In this document: positions 17,838 to 28,505 of the stretch, piece after piece
Position numbering within the stretch: the stretch's first letter is position 1
How the letters are laid out: each line of letters starts with the position of its first letter
DNA from: Roseateles terrae
GTDB taxonomy: Bacteria; Pseudomonadota; Gammaproteobacteria; Burkholderiales; Burkholderiaceae_C
Direction of reading: 5' to 3'
NCBI RefSeq assembly: GCF_014192155.1
Contig: NZ_JACHXO010000004.1
Span: 432,699 to 496,698, forward strand
DNA: 64,000 nt
Program-made: the position numbers and the translations under genes
Notes under the pieces: generated by a model
What the model was told of the DNA's origin: nothing
Databases searched by the model: none
The model's input: the letters and a program-made list of their open reading frames with translations, nothing else

Positions 17838-20800
17838 TTACTGACGCGCCAGCACCGGTGCCAACGCCCGGCCGGTATGCGTGCCTTGCGCCACCAGCGT
17901 TTCGGGCTGGCCTTCCGCCACCACCTGACCCCCCGCCGAGCCGCCTTCGGGACCCAGATCCAGCACCCAGTCGGCCTCGGCGATCACATCAAGGTCGTGT
18001 TCGATGACCATCACGCTGTGCCCGCCATTGACCAGACGGTGCAGCACACGAATGAGCTTCTCCACGTCCGCCATATGCAGACCCACCGTCGGCTCGTCCA
18101 GCACATAAAGCGTGTGCGGCGGCTTCTGGCCCCGGCGCGTCACATCGTCCCGCACCTTCACCAGCTCCGACACCAGCTTGATTCGCTGGGCCTCACCGCC
18201 GGAGAGGGTCGGGCTCGGCTGGCCCAGGGTCAGGTAACCCAGGCCCACGTCCTGCAGCAGCTTGAGCGGATGCGAAATGTTGGTCATGGCCGCGAAGAAC
18301 TCCACCGCCTCGTCCACTTCCATCTGCAGCACTTCGCCGATGCTCTTGCCGCGCCAGCTCACCGCCAGCGTTTCCGGATTGAAGCGCTGGCCGTGGCACT
18401 GGTCGCAAAGCACCTTCACATCCGGCAGGAAGCTCATGGCGATGGTGCGCATGCCCTGGCCCTCGCACGCGGGGCAGCGGCCTTCACCGGTGTTGAAGCT
18501 GAACCGGCCCGGGCCGTAGCCGCGCGCCTTCGCTTCAAGGGTTTCAGCGAAGAGGCGTCGGATCGCGTCCCAGAAACCGACATAGGTCGCCGGGCAGCTG
18601 CGCGGCGTCTTGCCAATCGGCGTCTGGTCAACTTCCAGCACCCGGTCCACCAGCTGGTGCCCCTCGATGCCGGCGCAGCCCTGCCAGCGGGCCGGCGCCT
18701 TGCGCAGCGGCACGGCCACCGCCATGTTGGCCAGCAGCACATCCCGCGCCAGCGTGCTCTTGCCGGAGCCGGACACGCCGGTGATGGCCACCAGCCGATG
18801 CAGCGGCACGTCCACCGTCACCCCGCGCAGGTTGTGCAACGACGCATCCAGCACCTTCAGGCGCGGCTGCTCCGATTGCGACAGGTCCACCTCGCGACGC
18901 GGCTGGATCGGATGCACCAGCGGGTGCGACAGGAATCGGCCGGTCAGTGAATCGGGATGCCGTGCCAGCTCCTCGGCGGTGCCTTCGGCAATCACCCGGC
19001 CGCCGCGTTTGCCGGCGCCCGGGCCGATGTCGATGATGTGGTCGGCACGGCGGATGGTGTCTTCATCGTGCTCCACCACCACCAGGGTGTTGCCCTTGTC
19101 GCCCAGAGTGGACAGCGCCTTCAGCAGGATCTGGTTGTCGCGGGGATGCAGGCCGATGGTCGGCTCGTCCAGCACGTAACAGACGCCCTGCAGGTTGCTG
19201 CCGAGCTGCGCCGCCAGACGGATGCGCTGGGCCTCACCGCCCGACAGCGTCGGGGCAGCGCGGTCCAGGGTCAGGTAACCCAGACCCACTTCTTCCAGGA
19301 ACTCCAGGCGGCCGCGGATTTCGGAGACCACGTCGCGCGCAATTTCCGCATCACGACCGGTCAGCGCAAGCCCGGCCACCCACTGACGGGCTTCTGTCAC
19401 GCTCCAGCCGGCGACGGTGGCGATGGTCTCGTCCTCAAAGGTCACCGCACGGGCCACCGGATTCAGGCGCGATCCGCAGCAGTCCGGGCAGGGCTGATCG
19501 CTCAGGCCGTCCACTTCCGCCTCTTCCGCGGGGAAGCTCTGCTCCCGGCCGCGGTTGTCCTTGTCCTGCTGGCTGTCGTCCAGGGCCTTGCGCTGTTCAC
19601 GCGTCAGCGCCAGGCCGGTCCCCACGCAGGTGGTGCACCAGCCGTGCTTGGAGTTGTAGCTGAACAGGCGCGGATCCAGTTCCGGATAGCTCGTGCCGCA
19701 AGTCGGGCAGGCCCGTTTGGTGCTGAACACCCGCAGCTCGCCGATGCCGGTCGTCGGCCGGGCATTCCGGATGGCGTCCTGCAAGCCATCCAGAGGCGCC
19801 AGCAGATGCACCACGCCCTTGCCCTGATCCAGCGCCTTGGCCAGCAGCTCGCGCAGCTCGGCTTCGGAATCCGGACTCACGACCAGGTCGCCGACCGGCA
19901 GTTCGATGGTGTGTTCCTTGAAGCGGTCCAGGCGGGGCCACGGGCTGGTGGACAGGAACTCCCCGTCCACCCGCAGATGCGTATGCCCACGGCCCTTGGC
20001 CCATTTCGCCATGTCGGTGTAGACGCCCTTGCGGTTGACCACCAGCGGTGCCAGAAGACCCACATGGCGACCCTTGTAATCCCGCATCAGCTGCGCAGCA
20101 ATGGCCTCGACACTTTGCGGACGCACCGGCGTGCCGTCGATGGCGCAGTGTTGCACCCCCAGCTTCACATACAGCAGGCGCAGGAAGTGCCAGACCTCGG
20201 TCGTCGTCGCCACCGTGCTCTTGCGACCGCCGCGAGACAGCCGCTGCTCGATGGCCACCGTGGGCGGGATGCCCCACACCGCATCGACTTCCGGGCGCCC
20301 GGCGGGCTGCACGATCGAGCGCGCGTAGGCATTGAGCGATTCGAGATAACGCCGCTGTCCTTCATTGAAGAGGATGTCGAAGGCGAGCGTGCTCTTGCCG
20401 GAACCGGAGACGCCGGTAATCACGTTGAAGCGACCGCGCGGGATGCTCACGTCCACCGACTTCAGGTTGTGCTCGCGCGCATTGACGATGCGGATGACCT
20501 CATCCGCCTTGCGCCGCTCACGCACCAGCGACTGCAGCGGCCGGCCTTCTTCGGCCACCGCCACCGGCGCGCGGTCCATGTCCAGCGCATAGTCGCGCAG
20601 GGCCTTGGCGGTGTGCGAGGTCGGATGGTCCTTGATCTGCTCCGGCGTGCCGACGGCCACCACATGGCCCCCCCCTTCGCCGCCCTCCGGGCCCAGGTCG
20701 ATGACCCAGTCGGACGCGCGGATGACGTCCAGGTTGTGTTCAATCAGGATCAGCGAGTGCCCGGCCTGCAGCAGCTTGCGCATCGCCCGCATCAGCTTGG

Positions 20801-23507
20801 CTATGTCGTCGAAGTGCAGACCGGTGGTCGGCTCGTCGAAGAGGAACAGCGTGCCCTTGGTGGCCGTCGCCTGACGCGGACGCGATGCCGCCTCGGCCAG
20901 GAAACCGGCCAGCTTCAGGCGCTGCGCTTCACCGCCGGAGAGCGTGGGCACCGGCTGACCCAGGGTCAGGTAGTCCAGGCCCACATCCGACAGCGGCTGC
21001 AGCTTGTTGACGACTTCACGGTCCTCGCGGAAGACGGTCAAGGCCTCGGCCACCGTCAGGTCCAGTACATCGGACACACTCAGCTGACGTCCGGCCCGCT
21101 CCAGCTTCACTTCCAGGATTTCGGCGCGGAAGCGCTTGCCATCGCAATCCGGGCAGCGCAGATAGACGTCCGACAGGAACTGCATCTCCACATGCTCGAA
21201 GCCTGAGCCGCCGCAGGTGGGGCAGCGGCCGTCGCCGGCGTTGAAGCTGAACATGCCCGCGCCGTAGCTGCGCTCCTTGGACAGCGGCGCTTCCGCGAAG
21301 CGCTTGCGGATCTCGTCGAACACACCGACATAACTGGCCGGGTTGGACCGCGCCGTCTTGCCGATGGGCGACTGGTCCACAAAAACCGCATCCGCCAGCC
21401 AGTCGGCGCCCAGCAGGCGGTCATGCGCACCGGGGGTTTCCGTCGCCTGACCGAACCAGCGCGCCAGCGCCGGATACAGCACGTCCTGCATCAGCGTGCT
21501 CTTGCCGGAGCCGGAGACACCCGTCACCGCCACCATGCGCTGCAGCGGGAACTCGACGTCCACATTCCGCAGGTTGTGTTCGCGTGCGCCTTCCAGGATC
21601 AGGCGCGGCGTGTGCTCATCCACCGCCCGCTTCAGGCCCATGCCCACATGCTTGCGGGCACCGAGATAAGCGCCAGTGAGCGTATCGGCAGCGCGGATCT
21701 GCTCCGGCGTGCCGTCAAAGACGATCTGGCCGCCCTGTTGACCCGGACCGGGGCCCATGTCGATCAGACGGTCGGCGGCCAGCATCACCGCCGGGTCGTG
21801 CTCCACCACCACCAGCGTGTTGCCGGCATCGCGCAGACGACCCATCGCTTCCACGATGCGGTTCATGTCCCGCGGGTGCAGGCCGATGCTGGGCTCGTCC
21901 AGCACAAACAGCGTGTTCACCAGCGAGGTGCCCAGCGCCGTGGTCAGATTGATCCGCTGCACTTCGCCGCCGGAGAGGGTGCGGCTCTGACGGTCCAGCG
22001 TCAGGTAGCCGATGCCCACGTCCACCAGGTATTTCAGCCGGTTGCGGATTTCGTCCATCAGCAGCTTGAGCGCATCGTCCAGCATCGAGCCGGGCAGCTG
22101 GAGCTCATCCATGAACTGCCGCAAGCGGTGGATCGGCAGCATCATCATGTCGTGCACCGACAGACCGGGCAGCTGCTCCAGTTGCTCGCGGGTCCAGCGC
22201 ACGCCTTCCGGCAGGAAGCGCTGATACTGCGTGGCGCCTTCGGTGTCCGGCGTCAGGGCCGCGTCGGCCAGCGGCTTGGAGCCAATGCGCCACAGCAGGG
22301 CTTCCGTCTTGAGCCGCGCGCCGCGGCAGGTGGGGCATTCGGTGTAGCTGCGGTATTTGCTCAGCAGCACCCGGATGTGCATCTTGTAGGCCTTGCTCTC
22401 CAGGTAGTCGAAGAACCGGCGCACGCCATACCACTGCTTGTTCCAGTTGCCGTTCCAGTTGGGGCTGCCTTCGATCACCCAGTCTCGCTGGGCCTGGGTC
22501 ATCTGGTTCCAGGCGGTATCGCGCGGGATGCCCGCCTCACCGGCGTATTTGATGAGGTCGTCCTGGCACTCCTTCCAGGCCGGCGTCTGCATCGGCTTGA
22601 TGGCGCCGCCGCGCAGGGTCTTGCGCTCGTCCGGAATCACCAGGCCCAGGTCGACGCCAATCACACGGCCGAAGCCGCGGCAGCTGTCGCAGGCCCCCAT
22701 GGCCGAATTGAAGGAAAACAGCGCCGGTTGCGGGTCCGCATAACGGATGTCGCTCTCCGGGCAATGCAGACCGGTGGAATAACGCCACAGCACCGGCTCA
22801 GCGCCTTCTTCAGCGGGCAGCACATAGACCGACAGGCGACCGCTGCCGCGCTTCAGGCCCAGCTCGATGGCTTCCAGTGCACGGGCCTGTTCAACGCCCT
22901 GCACCCGGAAGCGGTCCGCGACCACATCCAGCACCTTGCGGCCGTCCTTGACCCGCTCGGCCTGCACCCGGGTGAAACCGGACGCGGACAGCCATTGCTG
23001 CACTTCCTCCGGGCTGACCGTCTCGGGCAGTTCAACCGGGAAAGTCAGCACCAGACGCGGGTCGTCATCGCGGGTGCGGGCCAGCAGATCGGCGTAGATC
23101 GTCTGCGGCGTGTCGTGGCGCACCGGCAGGGCGGTGTCGCGGTCGAAGAGCTCGGCGCCACGCGCAAACAGCAGCTTCAGATGGTCGTTCAGCTCCGTCA
23201 TCGTGCCGACGGTCGAACGGCTGGTACGCACCGGATTGGTCTGGTCGATGGCGATGGCGGGCGGCACGCCCTCCACCTTGTCCACCGCCGGACGGTCCAT
23301 CCGGTCCAGGAACTGCCGGGCGTAGGCGGAGAAGGTCTCCACATACCGGCGCTGGCCTTCGGCATACAGCGTGTCGAAGACCAGGCTGGACTTGCCCGAC
23401 CCGCTGGGCCCGGTCACGACCGTCAGTTCCCCCGTCCGGAGGTCCAGGTCGAGGTTCTTCAGGTTGTGCTGGCGGGCACCGCGAATGCGGATATCGGCGT
23501 CGGACAT
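17838..23507 (-). CDS. uvrA: Double-length UvrA paralogue (tandem excinuclease ABC subunit A)
   Basis: An 1889-residue protein, twice the usual 940-970 of UvrA. It consists of two head-to-tail UvrA units. Four Walker A loops are visible: GPSGSGKSS at 33-41, and GVSGSGKST near 663, 1031 and 1574. Four ABC signatures follow (LSGGEVQR about 509, LSGGEAQR about 855, 1420 and 1767), each with DEPxxGLH. CxxC zinc pairs occur in both halves (CPTCGGSG and [17 protein letters not shown] and CDQCHGQRF). Classical UvrA works as a dimer in nucleotide excision repair; a fused dimer would be covalently paired. Such long paralogues are known in beta- and gammaproteobacteria, usually beside a normal uvrA elsewhere, so this may not be the main repair UvrA. 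The start at 23507 ([10 protein letters not shown]) is where UvrA homology begins. No standard LexA box was found upstream. Confidence 0.93.
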   Translation of the reverse strand: MSDADIRIRGARQHNLKNLDLDLRTGELTVVTGPSGSGKSSLVFDTLYAEGQRRYVETFSAYARQFLDRMDRPAVDKVEGVPPAIAIDQTNPVRTSRSTVGTMTELNDHLKLLFARGAELFDRDTALPVRHDTPQTIYADLLARTRDDDPRLVLTFPVELPETVSPEEVQQWLSASGFTRVQAERVKDGRKVLDVVADRFRVQGVEQARALEAIELGLKRGSGRLSVYVLPAEEGAEPVLWRYSTGLHCPESDIRYADPQPALFSFNSAMGACDSCRGFGRVIGVDLGLVIPDERKTLRGGAIKPMQTPAWKECQDDLIKYAGEAGIPRDTAWNQMTQAQRDWVIEGSPNWNGNWNKQWYGVRRFFDYLESKAYKMHIRVLLSKYRSYTECPTCRGARLKTEALLWRIGSKPLADAALTPDTEGATQYQRFLPEGVRWTREQLEQLPGLSVHDMMMLPIHRLRQFMDELQLPGSMLDDALKLLMDEIRNRLKYLVDVGIGYLTLDRQSRTLSGGEVQRINLTTALGTSLVNTLFVLDEPSIGLHPRDMNRIVEAMGRLRDAGNTLVVVEHDPAVMLAADRLIDMGPGPGQQGGQIVFDGTPEQIRAADTLTGAYLGARKHVGMGLKRAVDEHTPRLILEGAREHNLRNVDVEFPLQRMVAVTGVSGSGKSTLMQDVLYPALARWFGQATETPGAHDRLLGADWLADAVFVDQSPIGKTARSNPASYVGVFDEIRKRFAEAPLSKERSYGAGMFSFNAGDGRCPTCGGSGFEHVEMQFLSDVYLRCPDCDGKRFRAEILEVKLERAGRQLSVSDVLDLTVAEALTVFREDREVVNKLQPLSDVGLDYLTLGQPVPTLSGGEAQRLKLAGFLAEAASRPRQATATKGTLFLFDEPTTGLHFDDIAKLMRAMRKLLQAGHSLILIEHNLDVIRASDWVIDLGPEGGEGGGHVVAVGTPEQIKDHPTSHTAKALRDYALDMDRAPVAVAEEGRPLQSLVRERRKADEVIRIVNAREHNLKSVDVSIPRGRFNVITGVSGSGKSTLAFDILFNEGQRRYLESLNAYARSIVQPAGRPEVDAVWGIPPTVAIEQRLSRGGRKSTVATTTEVWHFLRLLYVKLGVQHCAIDGTPVRPQSVEAIAAQLMRDYKGRHVGLLAPLVVNRKGVYTDMAKWAKGRGHTHLRVDGEFLSTSPWPRLDRFKEHTIELPVGDLVVSPDSEAELRELLAKALDQGKGVVHLLAPLDGLQDAIRNARPTTGIGELRVFSTKRACPTCGTSYPELDPRLFSYNSKHGWCTTCVGTGLALTREQRKALDDSQQDKDNRGREQSFPAEEAEVDGLSDQPCPDCCGSRLNPVARAVTFEDETIATVAGWSVTEARQWVAGLALTGRDAEIARDVVSEIRGRLEFLEEVGLGYLTLDRAAPTLSGGEAQRIRLAAQLGSNLQGVCYVLDEPTIGLHPRDNQILLKALSTLGDKGNTLVVVEHDEDTIRRADHIIDIGPGAGKRGGRVIAEGTAEELARHPDSLTGRFLSHPLVHPIQPRREVDLSQSEQPRLKVLDASLHNLRGVTVDVPLHRLVAITGVSGSGKSTLARDVLLANMAVAVPLRKAPARWQGCAGIEGHQLVDRVLEVDQTPIGKTPRSCPATYVGFWDAIRRLFAETLEAKARGYGPGRFSFNTGEGRCPACEGQGMRTIAMSFLPDVKVLCDQCHGQRFNPETLAVSWRGKSIGEVLQMEVDEAVEFFAAMTNISHPLKLLQDVGLGYLTLGQPSPTLSGGEAQRIKLVSELVKVRDDVTRRGQKPPHTLYVLDEPTVGLHMADVEKLIRVLHRLVNGGHSVMVIEHDLDVIAEADWVLDLGPEGGSAGGQVVAEGQPETLVAQGTHTGRALAPVLARQ

Positions 23508-23928
23508 GCTGTGGTGAGCCTCAATTGGGGTAGAGGCCAAACATTCTAGGGAGGGGTACTGACAGGAACTGACAGTAGCGGAATTGGCCTTGATCAAGTC
23601 GGTGCATCACGTCGCGGATCGCCCGAACTTCCCACATCACGATGACCCCCACCCGCCCTTTGGGGGGATATGGCGGGAGCCCGCCACAGTTCCCGGGGAG
23701 GTCCCGTAGCGCAGGCCTGTGGGGTTCACGCATGATTTGGTCATCAATTGAAAGCCGGTGGCGGGTGACGCATGGTCTCGTTACGGTTGTCAAGGCCCGG
23801 CAAGGGTGGACTGCGCTGTACTTGCTACTCTTGCACGGCTGAGGCAACAATGAGACCTGCCCGTCATGGCAACTTTGGCGGCACATACCAGGGATTACCC
23901 CAAGTCACTACGACGGGGGCGACAACAC
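23508..23928. other. Noncoding divergent region between uvrA-like and receiver genes
   Basis: These 421 bases hold no gene I can support. ACTGACAG occurs twice in direct repeat (23558-23565 and 23568-23575), about 50 bases before the uvrA start on the minus strand. A perfect palindrome GGCGGG-AG-CCCGCC lies at 23672-23685. Neither matches a known operator. No convincing sigma-70 promoter was found for either gene. Confidence 0.5.
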
Positions 23929-24453
23929 ATGGATAGACAAGACGGCCATCTTTTTCCCGAGACCTCACTGGTCTTGATGGCGTCTGACGCCTCCGCTTCC
24001 GCCAGCCCGGCCTCCGGCCCGAGCACGGACGCCAGCACCTCCGGCCAGCGCCCCGAGCCTGGGGAGAGCTTCGTGTTGCTGGTGGAAGACAACCCGATCA
24101 ACCAGGTGGTGGCGCTGGAGTTCCTGGCGCTGATGGGTCTGAAGACCCAGCTGGCCCGCAATGGTCAGGAAGCGCTGGATCTGTGTGAGCGCGAAGCGCC
24201 GAGTCTCGTGCTGATGGACATCCAGATGCCGGGCATGGACGGCCTGGAATGCGCCCGCCGCTTGCGCGAGCAGCAGGCCCAGGGCCGACTGCCGCGTTTC
24301 CCCATCCTGGCCCTGACGGCGCACGCGCTGGACAGCGACGTGGCGGACAGCCTCAAGGCCGGCATGGATGAGCACCTGACCAAGCCGCTGGACTTCCTGA
24401 CCCTGCGGCGCCGCCTGGCGCGTTGGCTGGACCTCCCCCAGCTCAACGACTGA
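23929..24453 (+). CDS. Stand-alone response regulator receiver protein
   Basis: A 174-residue protein with a Ser/Ala-rich N-terminal tail of about 45 residues and one CheY-like receiver. The acidic pocket is in VLLVEDNPINQ, the phosphoacceptor Asp in LVLMDIQMPGMDG, the Thr/Ala switch in LALTAHA, and the Lys in TKPLD. The NPINQ and MPGMDG wording is typical of receivers from hybrid histidine kinases. There is no output domain and no kinase nearby, so it probably takes part in a phosphorelay or acts by protein contact. Starts at 23866, 23929 and 23977 are all in frame; 23929 is chosen for the GGGGG stretch upstream and is not certain. It converges with the next gene (3 bases apart). Confidence 0.82.
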   Translation: MDRQDGHLFPETSLVLMASDASASASPASGPSTDASTSGQRPEPGESFVLLVEDNPINQVVALEFLALMGLKTQLARNGQEALDLCEREAPSLVLMDIQMPGMDGLECARRLREQQAQGRLPRFPILALTAHALDSDVADSLKAGMDEHLTKPLDFLTLRRRLARWLDLPQLND

Positions 24454-24456
24454 TCG

Positions 24457-25899
24457 TCACTCGGCCCGCCGACCCAGGTCGGGCCAGCGAGCCAGCTTTT
24501 CATAGAGCGTCGCCCGCGAGATCGCCAGCAGTCGGGCCGCAGCGACGCGATTGCCTTTGGTGCGACGCAGCGCATTGGCGATGGCTTCGCGTTCGAGCTG
24601 CGCCTTGCGGGCGGACAGCGTGGTGGGGGCCTCCGAGTCGTCGGGGTGGTCCGCCCCGAGCGGGGAGGATGACGGTGATGGCAATGCCGATCCCGAGGCG
24701 GTCCACGCATCGCCCGACACGCCGCGTGAAGGCCGCAGATCAACAAGGCCCATTGGAAGGTGGTCGGTCGGCGCATGGAACGACGGACCGCGCAGGAGCC
24801 CCATACCAGCGGTGGATGAGAGCCCGGCCGGCGTCAGGCCGGTGGCGTTCTGACTCGCGGCAGGGATGCTGTTGCCAAAGCGGTTGACGCTGTAGCCGTC
24901 GTTCGCGTTGCCCGCGTTACCCGCGTTGCGCGCTTGGTCCGCACCGGCAGCATCCACCGCCTGGGTCGAGATCCCCCGCGCCTGCGCGCCACCTGCTGCG
25001 TCGATATCGGCCTGCCACGGCGAGGCCTCCAGCAGCGGCACCAGATCCGCCGCCGTCAGCACCGGGCTGCTGCCCGCCAGGAACGCCTGCTCCAGCAGGT
25101 CCCGCAACTCCCGCACATTGCCGGGCCAGCGACGCCGCTGCAGAGCCGCCAGTGCGGAGGCGCCCAGTGACTTCGGCGGCAACCCGCCGCGCCGCGCCAG
25201 GTCCTCCATCACCACTTCCACCAGCGCTTCGATGTCCTCGATCCGGTCCCGCAGTGGAGGTACCCGCAGCGGCAGCACATGCAGCCCGTAATACAGGTCG
25301 GCCCGGAACAACCCGCGCTGCACCATCGCTGCCAGGTCCCGCCGGGTGGAGGCAATGAGCCGCACGTTCACCGACTGAGCGGACCAGCCGGAGGACTCGG
25401 GCATTTCATGGGAGCGCAGCACATGCAGCAGCTTGGCCTGCAGCGGCAGCGGCAGGTCGCCGATGTCATCCAGAAACAGCGTGCCGCCGTCGGCCAGACG
25501 CAGCCGCCCGGGATGAGGTTCCTCGCCTCGACGGGACACCGTCGGCACCGGACCGAACAGTTCCTGATCCAGCAATGCGGCCGGCACGGCAGACACCTTC
25601 ACCGTCACCATGGGCTGCGCGGCCCGGCGGGAGGCGGCATGAATGGCGTGCGCCAGCAGCGACTTGCCGGTGCCGGGTTCTCCGATCAGCAACACCGGGG
25701 CCTCCGCCTGGGCCACACGCCGGGCCTGCCGCTTGACCTCCTGGGCCAGCGGGCTGGTGCCGACGAAGTCGATGATGCGATGCTCCGGCCGGCGCTGCAG
25801 TCGCTGCGCCAGCGCCAGTTGACGCCGGGTTTCGTCGAGTTCCGCCTGCAGACAGGCGAGGCGATCCATCACGTCCGGATCCCTGGGCTTCTCGTTCAT
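24457..25899 (-). CDS. bEBP-like AAA+ transcriptional regulator lacking the GAFTGA loop
   Basis: A 480-residue regulator. Residues 10-40 form a short coiled coil (LQAELDETRRQLALAQRLQ) instead of a receiver. The AAA+ domain has Walker A GEPGTGKS, Walker B GGTLFLDDIGD and the arginine-finger region of sigma-54 activators (RRRWPGNVRELRDLL). Where GAFTGA should follow ELFG, the sequence reads PVPTVSRRGEEPHPGRLRLA, so the loop that touches sigma-54 is missing. A long Gly/Ser/Asn-rich linker (about residues 300-430) leads to a Fis-type HTH (KGNRVAAARLLAISRATLY). TyrR-like regulators lacking GAFTGA act on sigma-70 promoters. It diverges from the malonate genes, 135 bases apart, and is their likely regulator (inference from position). 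The start at 25899 has AGGAGA upstream. Confidence 0.85.
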   Translation of the reverse strand: MNEKPRDPDVMDRLACLQAELDETRRQLALAQRLQRRPEHRIIDFVGTSPLAQEVKRQARRVAQAEAPVLLIGEPGTGKSLLAHAIHAASRRAAQPMVTVKVSAVPAALLDQELFGPVPTVSRRGEEPHPGRLRLADGGTLFLDDIGDLPLPLQAKLLHVLRSHEMPESSGWSAQSVNVRLIASTRRDLAAMVQRGLFRADLYYGLHVLPLRVPPLRDRIEDIEALVEVVMEDLARRGGLPPKSLGASALAALQRRRWPGNVRELRDLLEQAFLAGSSPVLTAADLVPLLEASPWQADIDAAGGAQARGISTQAVDAAGADQARNAGNAGNANDGYSVNRFGNSIPAASQNATGLTPAGLSSTAGMGLLRGPSFHAPTDHLPMGLVDLRPSRGVSGDAWTASGSALPSPSSSPLGADHPDDSEAPTTLSARKAQLEREAIANALRRTKGNRVAAARLLAISRATLYEKLARWPDLGRRAE

Positions 25900-26034
25900 G
25901 GTGTCTCCTGGTGGGCTCAGGACCCACTGCCTCGTGCGGGCAGCTTGTGCGACCAATGTAGCAGTGTGGGCGATTGCCGGCCTTCGGGTTAGGGAGCAGC
26001 CACAGACGTCCCAAATCGCTCTATAAACCGCGCC

Positions 26035-27306
26035 ATGGTTGGATCGTGGACTTCCTCTCGCGCGACGCGTCAATGGCTGGTGGCGGCGCGACAGTTGCTG
26101 TCCGAACGAGGGCAGGCCAACAGCCTGGTCCAGGCCCGCACGCTGATGACTCGCATGCGGGACCTGCCGGATGATGCGTGGCCCGCGGTCTTCGACCGCC
26201 TCGCGGCGGATTTCAATCCCGACCCCGCCGCCGTTCTGTCCGCCGCCCAGGACTACGCCGTGCGCCCCGATGCCGAAGCCCTGCTGACCCTGACGCGGGT
26301 CAGTGAACCGCCCCGCCAGGAGCTGTTTCGCCGGCTCAACCGCGCGCCGGGCGGCACCGGGCAGCTGGTGCGCATGCGCCGGCGGCTGCTCGATGGGCTC
26401 AAGACCCACCCGGACTGGCGCATGGTGGATGCGGACCTGCAGCATCTGCTGTCGTCCTGGTTCAATCCGGGCTTTTTGGAGATGCGGCAGGTGGACTGGC
26501 ATTCACCGGCGCATCTGCTAGAGCAGATCATCCACCACGAGGCGGTACATGCCATTGATGGCTGGGACGACCTGCGCCGCCGGCTGTTGCCCGACCGGCG
26601 GCTGTTTGCCTTCTTCCATCCGCAACTGCCGCAGGAACCGCTGATCTTTGTGGAAGTGGCCCTGCTGCCGGACATGCCGGAGGCCATTGCACCGCTGATC
26701 GAAAAACGCGCCGATCCGATGCCGCCCAGCAGCTACCGCACCGCCGTGTTCTATTCCATCAGCAATTGCGAGCCGGGACTGCGCGGCGTGTCGCTGGGTA
26801 ATTTCCTCATCAAGCATGTGGCCGAACATCTTCAGCGGGAACTGCCGAAGATCAAGCGCTTCTGCACCCTCTCGCCCATTCCCGGATTTGCGGCCTGGCT
26901 GCATGCAGGGCCGGACCTGGCTTCGCTGCCCGGACTCAAGAAGCCGCAGATCGAGCGCGCCACCGAAGCGCTGGCCCGGGTGCGGCAGCACAGCAGTGCC
27001 GAGCTGGCCAGCCCGTCCGCGCTGACGAATGCTGCATTGCAAACCGACCTCAAGGCTCTGGCCGCGGCCTATCTCATCGGACAGACGCCGCTCCATGGCG
27101 GCGATCCGGTGGCCCGCTTCCATCTGGACAACGGTGCCCGACTGGAGCGTCTCAATACGGCGGGGGACCGATCGGTCAAAGGGATGAAACAGTCCCATGG
27201 TCTGATGGTCAACTACCTCTACGACCTGGACCGCATCGAGTCCCATCACGAGGACTTCACCCGGGGTGAGATCGCCAGTTCGCGGGCGGTCAACGCCTGC
27301 CTCTGA
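26035..27306 (+). CDS. matA: Malonyl-CoA decarboxylase
   Basis: A 423-residue enzyme that converts malonyl-CoA to acetyl-CoA and CO2. The N-terminal helical domain is followed by the acetyltransferase-like catalytic domain, with FYSISNCEPGLRGVSLGNFL and IKHVAEHL, the most conserved blocks of bacterial and mitochondrial MCD; VHAIDGWDDLRRRLLPDRR and TLSPIPGFAAWL also match. The length is typical. A TATAAA hexamer at 26022-26027 lies 8 bases before the ATG, too close to be this start's -10 unless translation begins further in. With the Bug protein and MatB downstream it forms a malonate-use set: import, activation, decarboxylation. Confidence 0.93.
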   Translation: MVGSWTSSRATRQWLVAARQLLSERGQANSLVQARTLMTRMRDLPDDAWPAVFDRLAADFNPDPAAVLSAAQDYAVRPDAEALLTLTRVSEPPRQELFRRLNRAPGGTGQLVRMRRRLLDGLKTHPDWRMVDADLQHLLSSWFNPGFLEMRQVDWHSPAHLLEQIIHHEAVHAIDGWDDLRRRLLPDRRLFAFFHPQLPQEPLIFVEVALLPDMPEAIAPLIEKRADPMPPSSYRTAVFYSISNCEPGLRGVSLGNFLIKHVAEHLQRELPKIKRFCTLSPIPGFAAWLHAGPDLASLPGLKKPQIERATEALARVRQHSSAELASPSALTNAALQTDLKALAAAYLIGQTPLHGGDPVARFHLDNGARLERLNTAGDRSVKGMKQSHGLMVNYLYDLDRIESHHEDFTRGEIASSRAVNACL

Positions 27307-27337
27307 CCGCTCGCGCACGACCCGCCCTGCCCGACTG

Positions 27338-27373
27338 CTTCATTCGCTTCATTCGCTTCATTCGCTTCATCCG
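27338..27373. repeat. Tandem repeat, four 9-bp units
   Basis: CTTCATTCG occurs three times in a row (27338-27364) and a fourth time with one change (CTTCATCCG, 27365-27373), in the 180-base gap between the decarboxylase and binding-protein genes. A slippage-prone spacer; no coding role is supported. Confidence 0.9.
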
Positions 27374-27486
27374 CATTGTTCCGCCTCCTCCCCAGGCCCC
27401 CATCCGGTTCCATCCCGCTTCCTGATCCTTTTCCCTCTGCCTCTTTGCGCGAACTCCGCGCCCTATGACAACAACGGAGATATGTC

Positions 27487-28500
27487 ATGACTGAAGATCA
27501 AGCCCGTTCACGCCGTCAGGTCCTGCGTCAGGCCGCCGGCACCTCCCTGGGCCTGCTGGCCGGGTCGGCGGGCTTTCCCGGCCTCGCCCGGGCCGAAGCC
27601 GGCTGGCCCCACAAGCCGGTCACCTGGGTGGTGCCCTTCCCCGCCGGTGGCGGCACCGACACCTTTGCGCGTCCGCTCTGCGCCATGCTGACCAAGCAGA
27701 CGGGCCGGCAGTTCATCATCGACAACAAGGGCGGCGCAGGCGGCACGGTCGGCGCGACCATGGCTGCCAGGGCCGCGCCGGATGGCTACAACTTCTTCAT
27801 GGGCGCGGTGCACCATGCGATTGCGCCGGCGATGTATCCCAAGCTGGACTACCGGCTGGAGGAAGACTTCGTGCCGGTGGCGCTGCTGTCCAGCGTGCCG
27901 CAGGTCATCGTGGTGAATCCGTCCAAGGTCCCGGTGAAGGATGTCGCCGGGCTGCTCGACCTGCTGCGCAAGAATCCCGGCAAGCTGAACTACGGCTCTG
28001 CGGGCAATGGCACCTCGCACCACCTCGCGGGCGAGCTCTTCAAGATCCAGACCAAGACCTTCATCACCCACATCCCTTACCGCGGTGCGGGTCCTGCGCT
28101 GCAAGACCTGATCGCGGGCCAGGTGGACCTGATGTTCGACGGCCTCGCCTCCTCCGCCACCCACATCAAGAGCGGCCGCATCAAGGCCCTGGCCGTGGGC
28201 GCGGCCAAGCGGGCACCGGGTTTCCCGGAGATCCCGTCCGCCGTTGAGGCCGGCATTCCCAATTACCAGGTCGCCACCTGGTATGGCCTCTGGGCACCCA
28301 AGGGCACGCCCAAGGAAGTGATTGCCGCGATGCAGGCAGAGCTGAAGAAGGCCTTTGCCACTGAGGAATTGCGCGCCACCTGGAACGGCCTGGGCACGGA
28401 GACACCCAACATGTACGGGGACGCCTTCGGCAAGTTCGTTCATGGAGAAATCGTCCGCTGGGCCGAGGTGGTCAAGACCAGCGGAGCGAAGCTGGACTGA
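27487..28500 (+). CDS. Bug/TctC-family tripartite tricarboxylate transporter substrate-binding protein
   Basis: A 337-residue periplasmic solute receptor. A Tat-type signal (SRRQVLRQAAGTSLGLLAG) is visible, with cleavage near ARA. The mature protein has the Bug signatures WPHKPVTWVVPFPAGGGTD, NKGGAGGTVG and ITHIPYRGAGPALQDLIAGQ. Lying between malonyl-CoA decarboxylase and malonyl-CoA synthetase, it probably binds malonate or a related dicarboxylate (inference). The TctA/TctB membrane subunits are not in the window, so it must share a transporter coded elsewhere or serve as a sensor. Confidence 0.9.
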   Translation: MTEDQARSRRQVLRQAAGTSLGLLAGSAGFPGLARAEAGWPHKPVTWVVPFPAGGGTDTFARPLCAMLTKQTGRQFIIDNKGGAGGTVGATMAARAAPDGYNFFMGAVHHAIAPAMYPKLDYRLEEDFVPVALLSSVPQVIVVNPSKVPVKDVAGLLDLLRKNPGKLNYGSAGNGTSHHLAGELFKIQTKTFITHIPYRGAGPALQDLIAGQVDLMFDGLASSATHIKSGRIKALAVGAAKRAPGFPEIPSAVEAGIPNYQVATWYGLWAPKGTPKEVIAAMQAELKKAFATEELRATWNGLGTETPNMYGDAFGKFVHGEIVRWAEVVKTSGAKLD

Positions 28501-28505
28501 GGACA

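Noticed and set aside
18957..23549. Very long open frames on the plus strand opposite the uvrA-like gene
   Set aside because: They are His/Gln/Arg/Ala-rich antisense shadows of a high-GC gene with no motif or ribosome site.
23558..23575. ACTGACAG direct repeat considered as a LexA box for the uvrA paralogue
   Set aside because: It is a direct, not inverted, repeat and does not fit CTGT-N8-ACAG.
23672..23685. Palindrome GGCGGG-AG-CCCGCC considered as operator or terminator
   Set aside because: Short, GC-only, no T-run and no known regulator; such repeats are common in high-GC DNA.
23521..23886. Minus-strand 121-codon frame in the uvrA/receiver gap
   Set aside because: It spans both leader regions, has no protein-like composition and no ribosome site.
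25900..26034. Sigma-54 promoter for the malonate genes
   Set aside because: No GG-N10-GC arrangement at correct spacing was found, and the regulator lacks GAFTGA.
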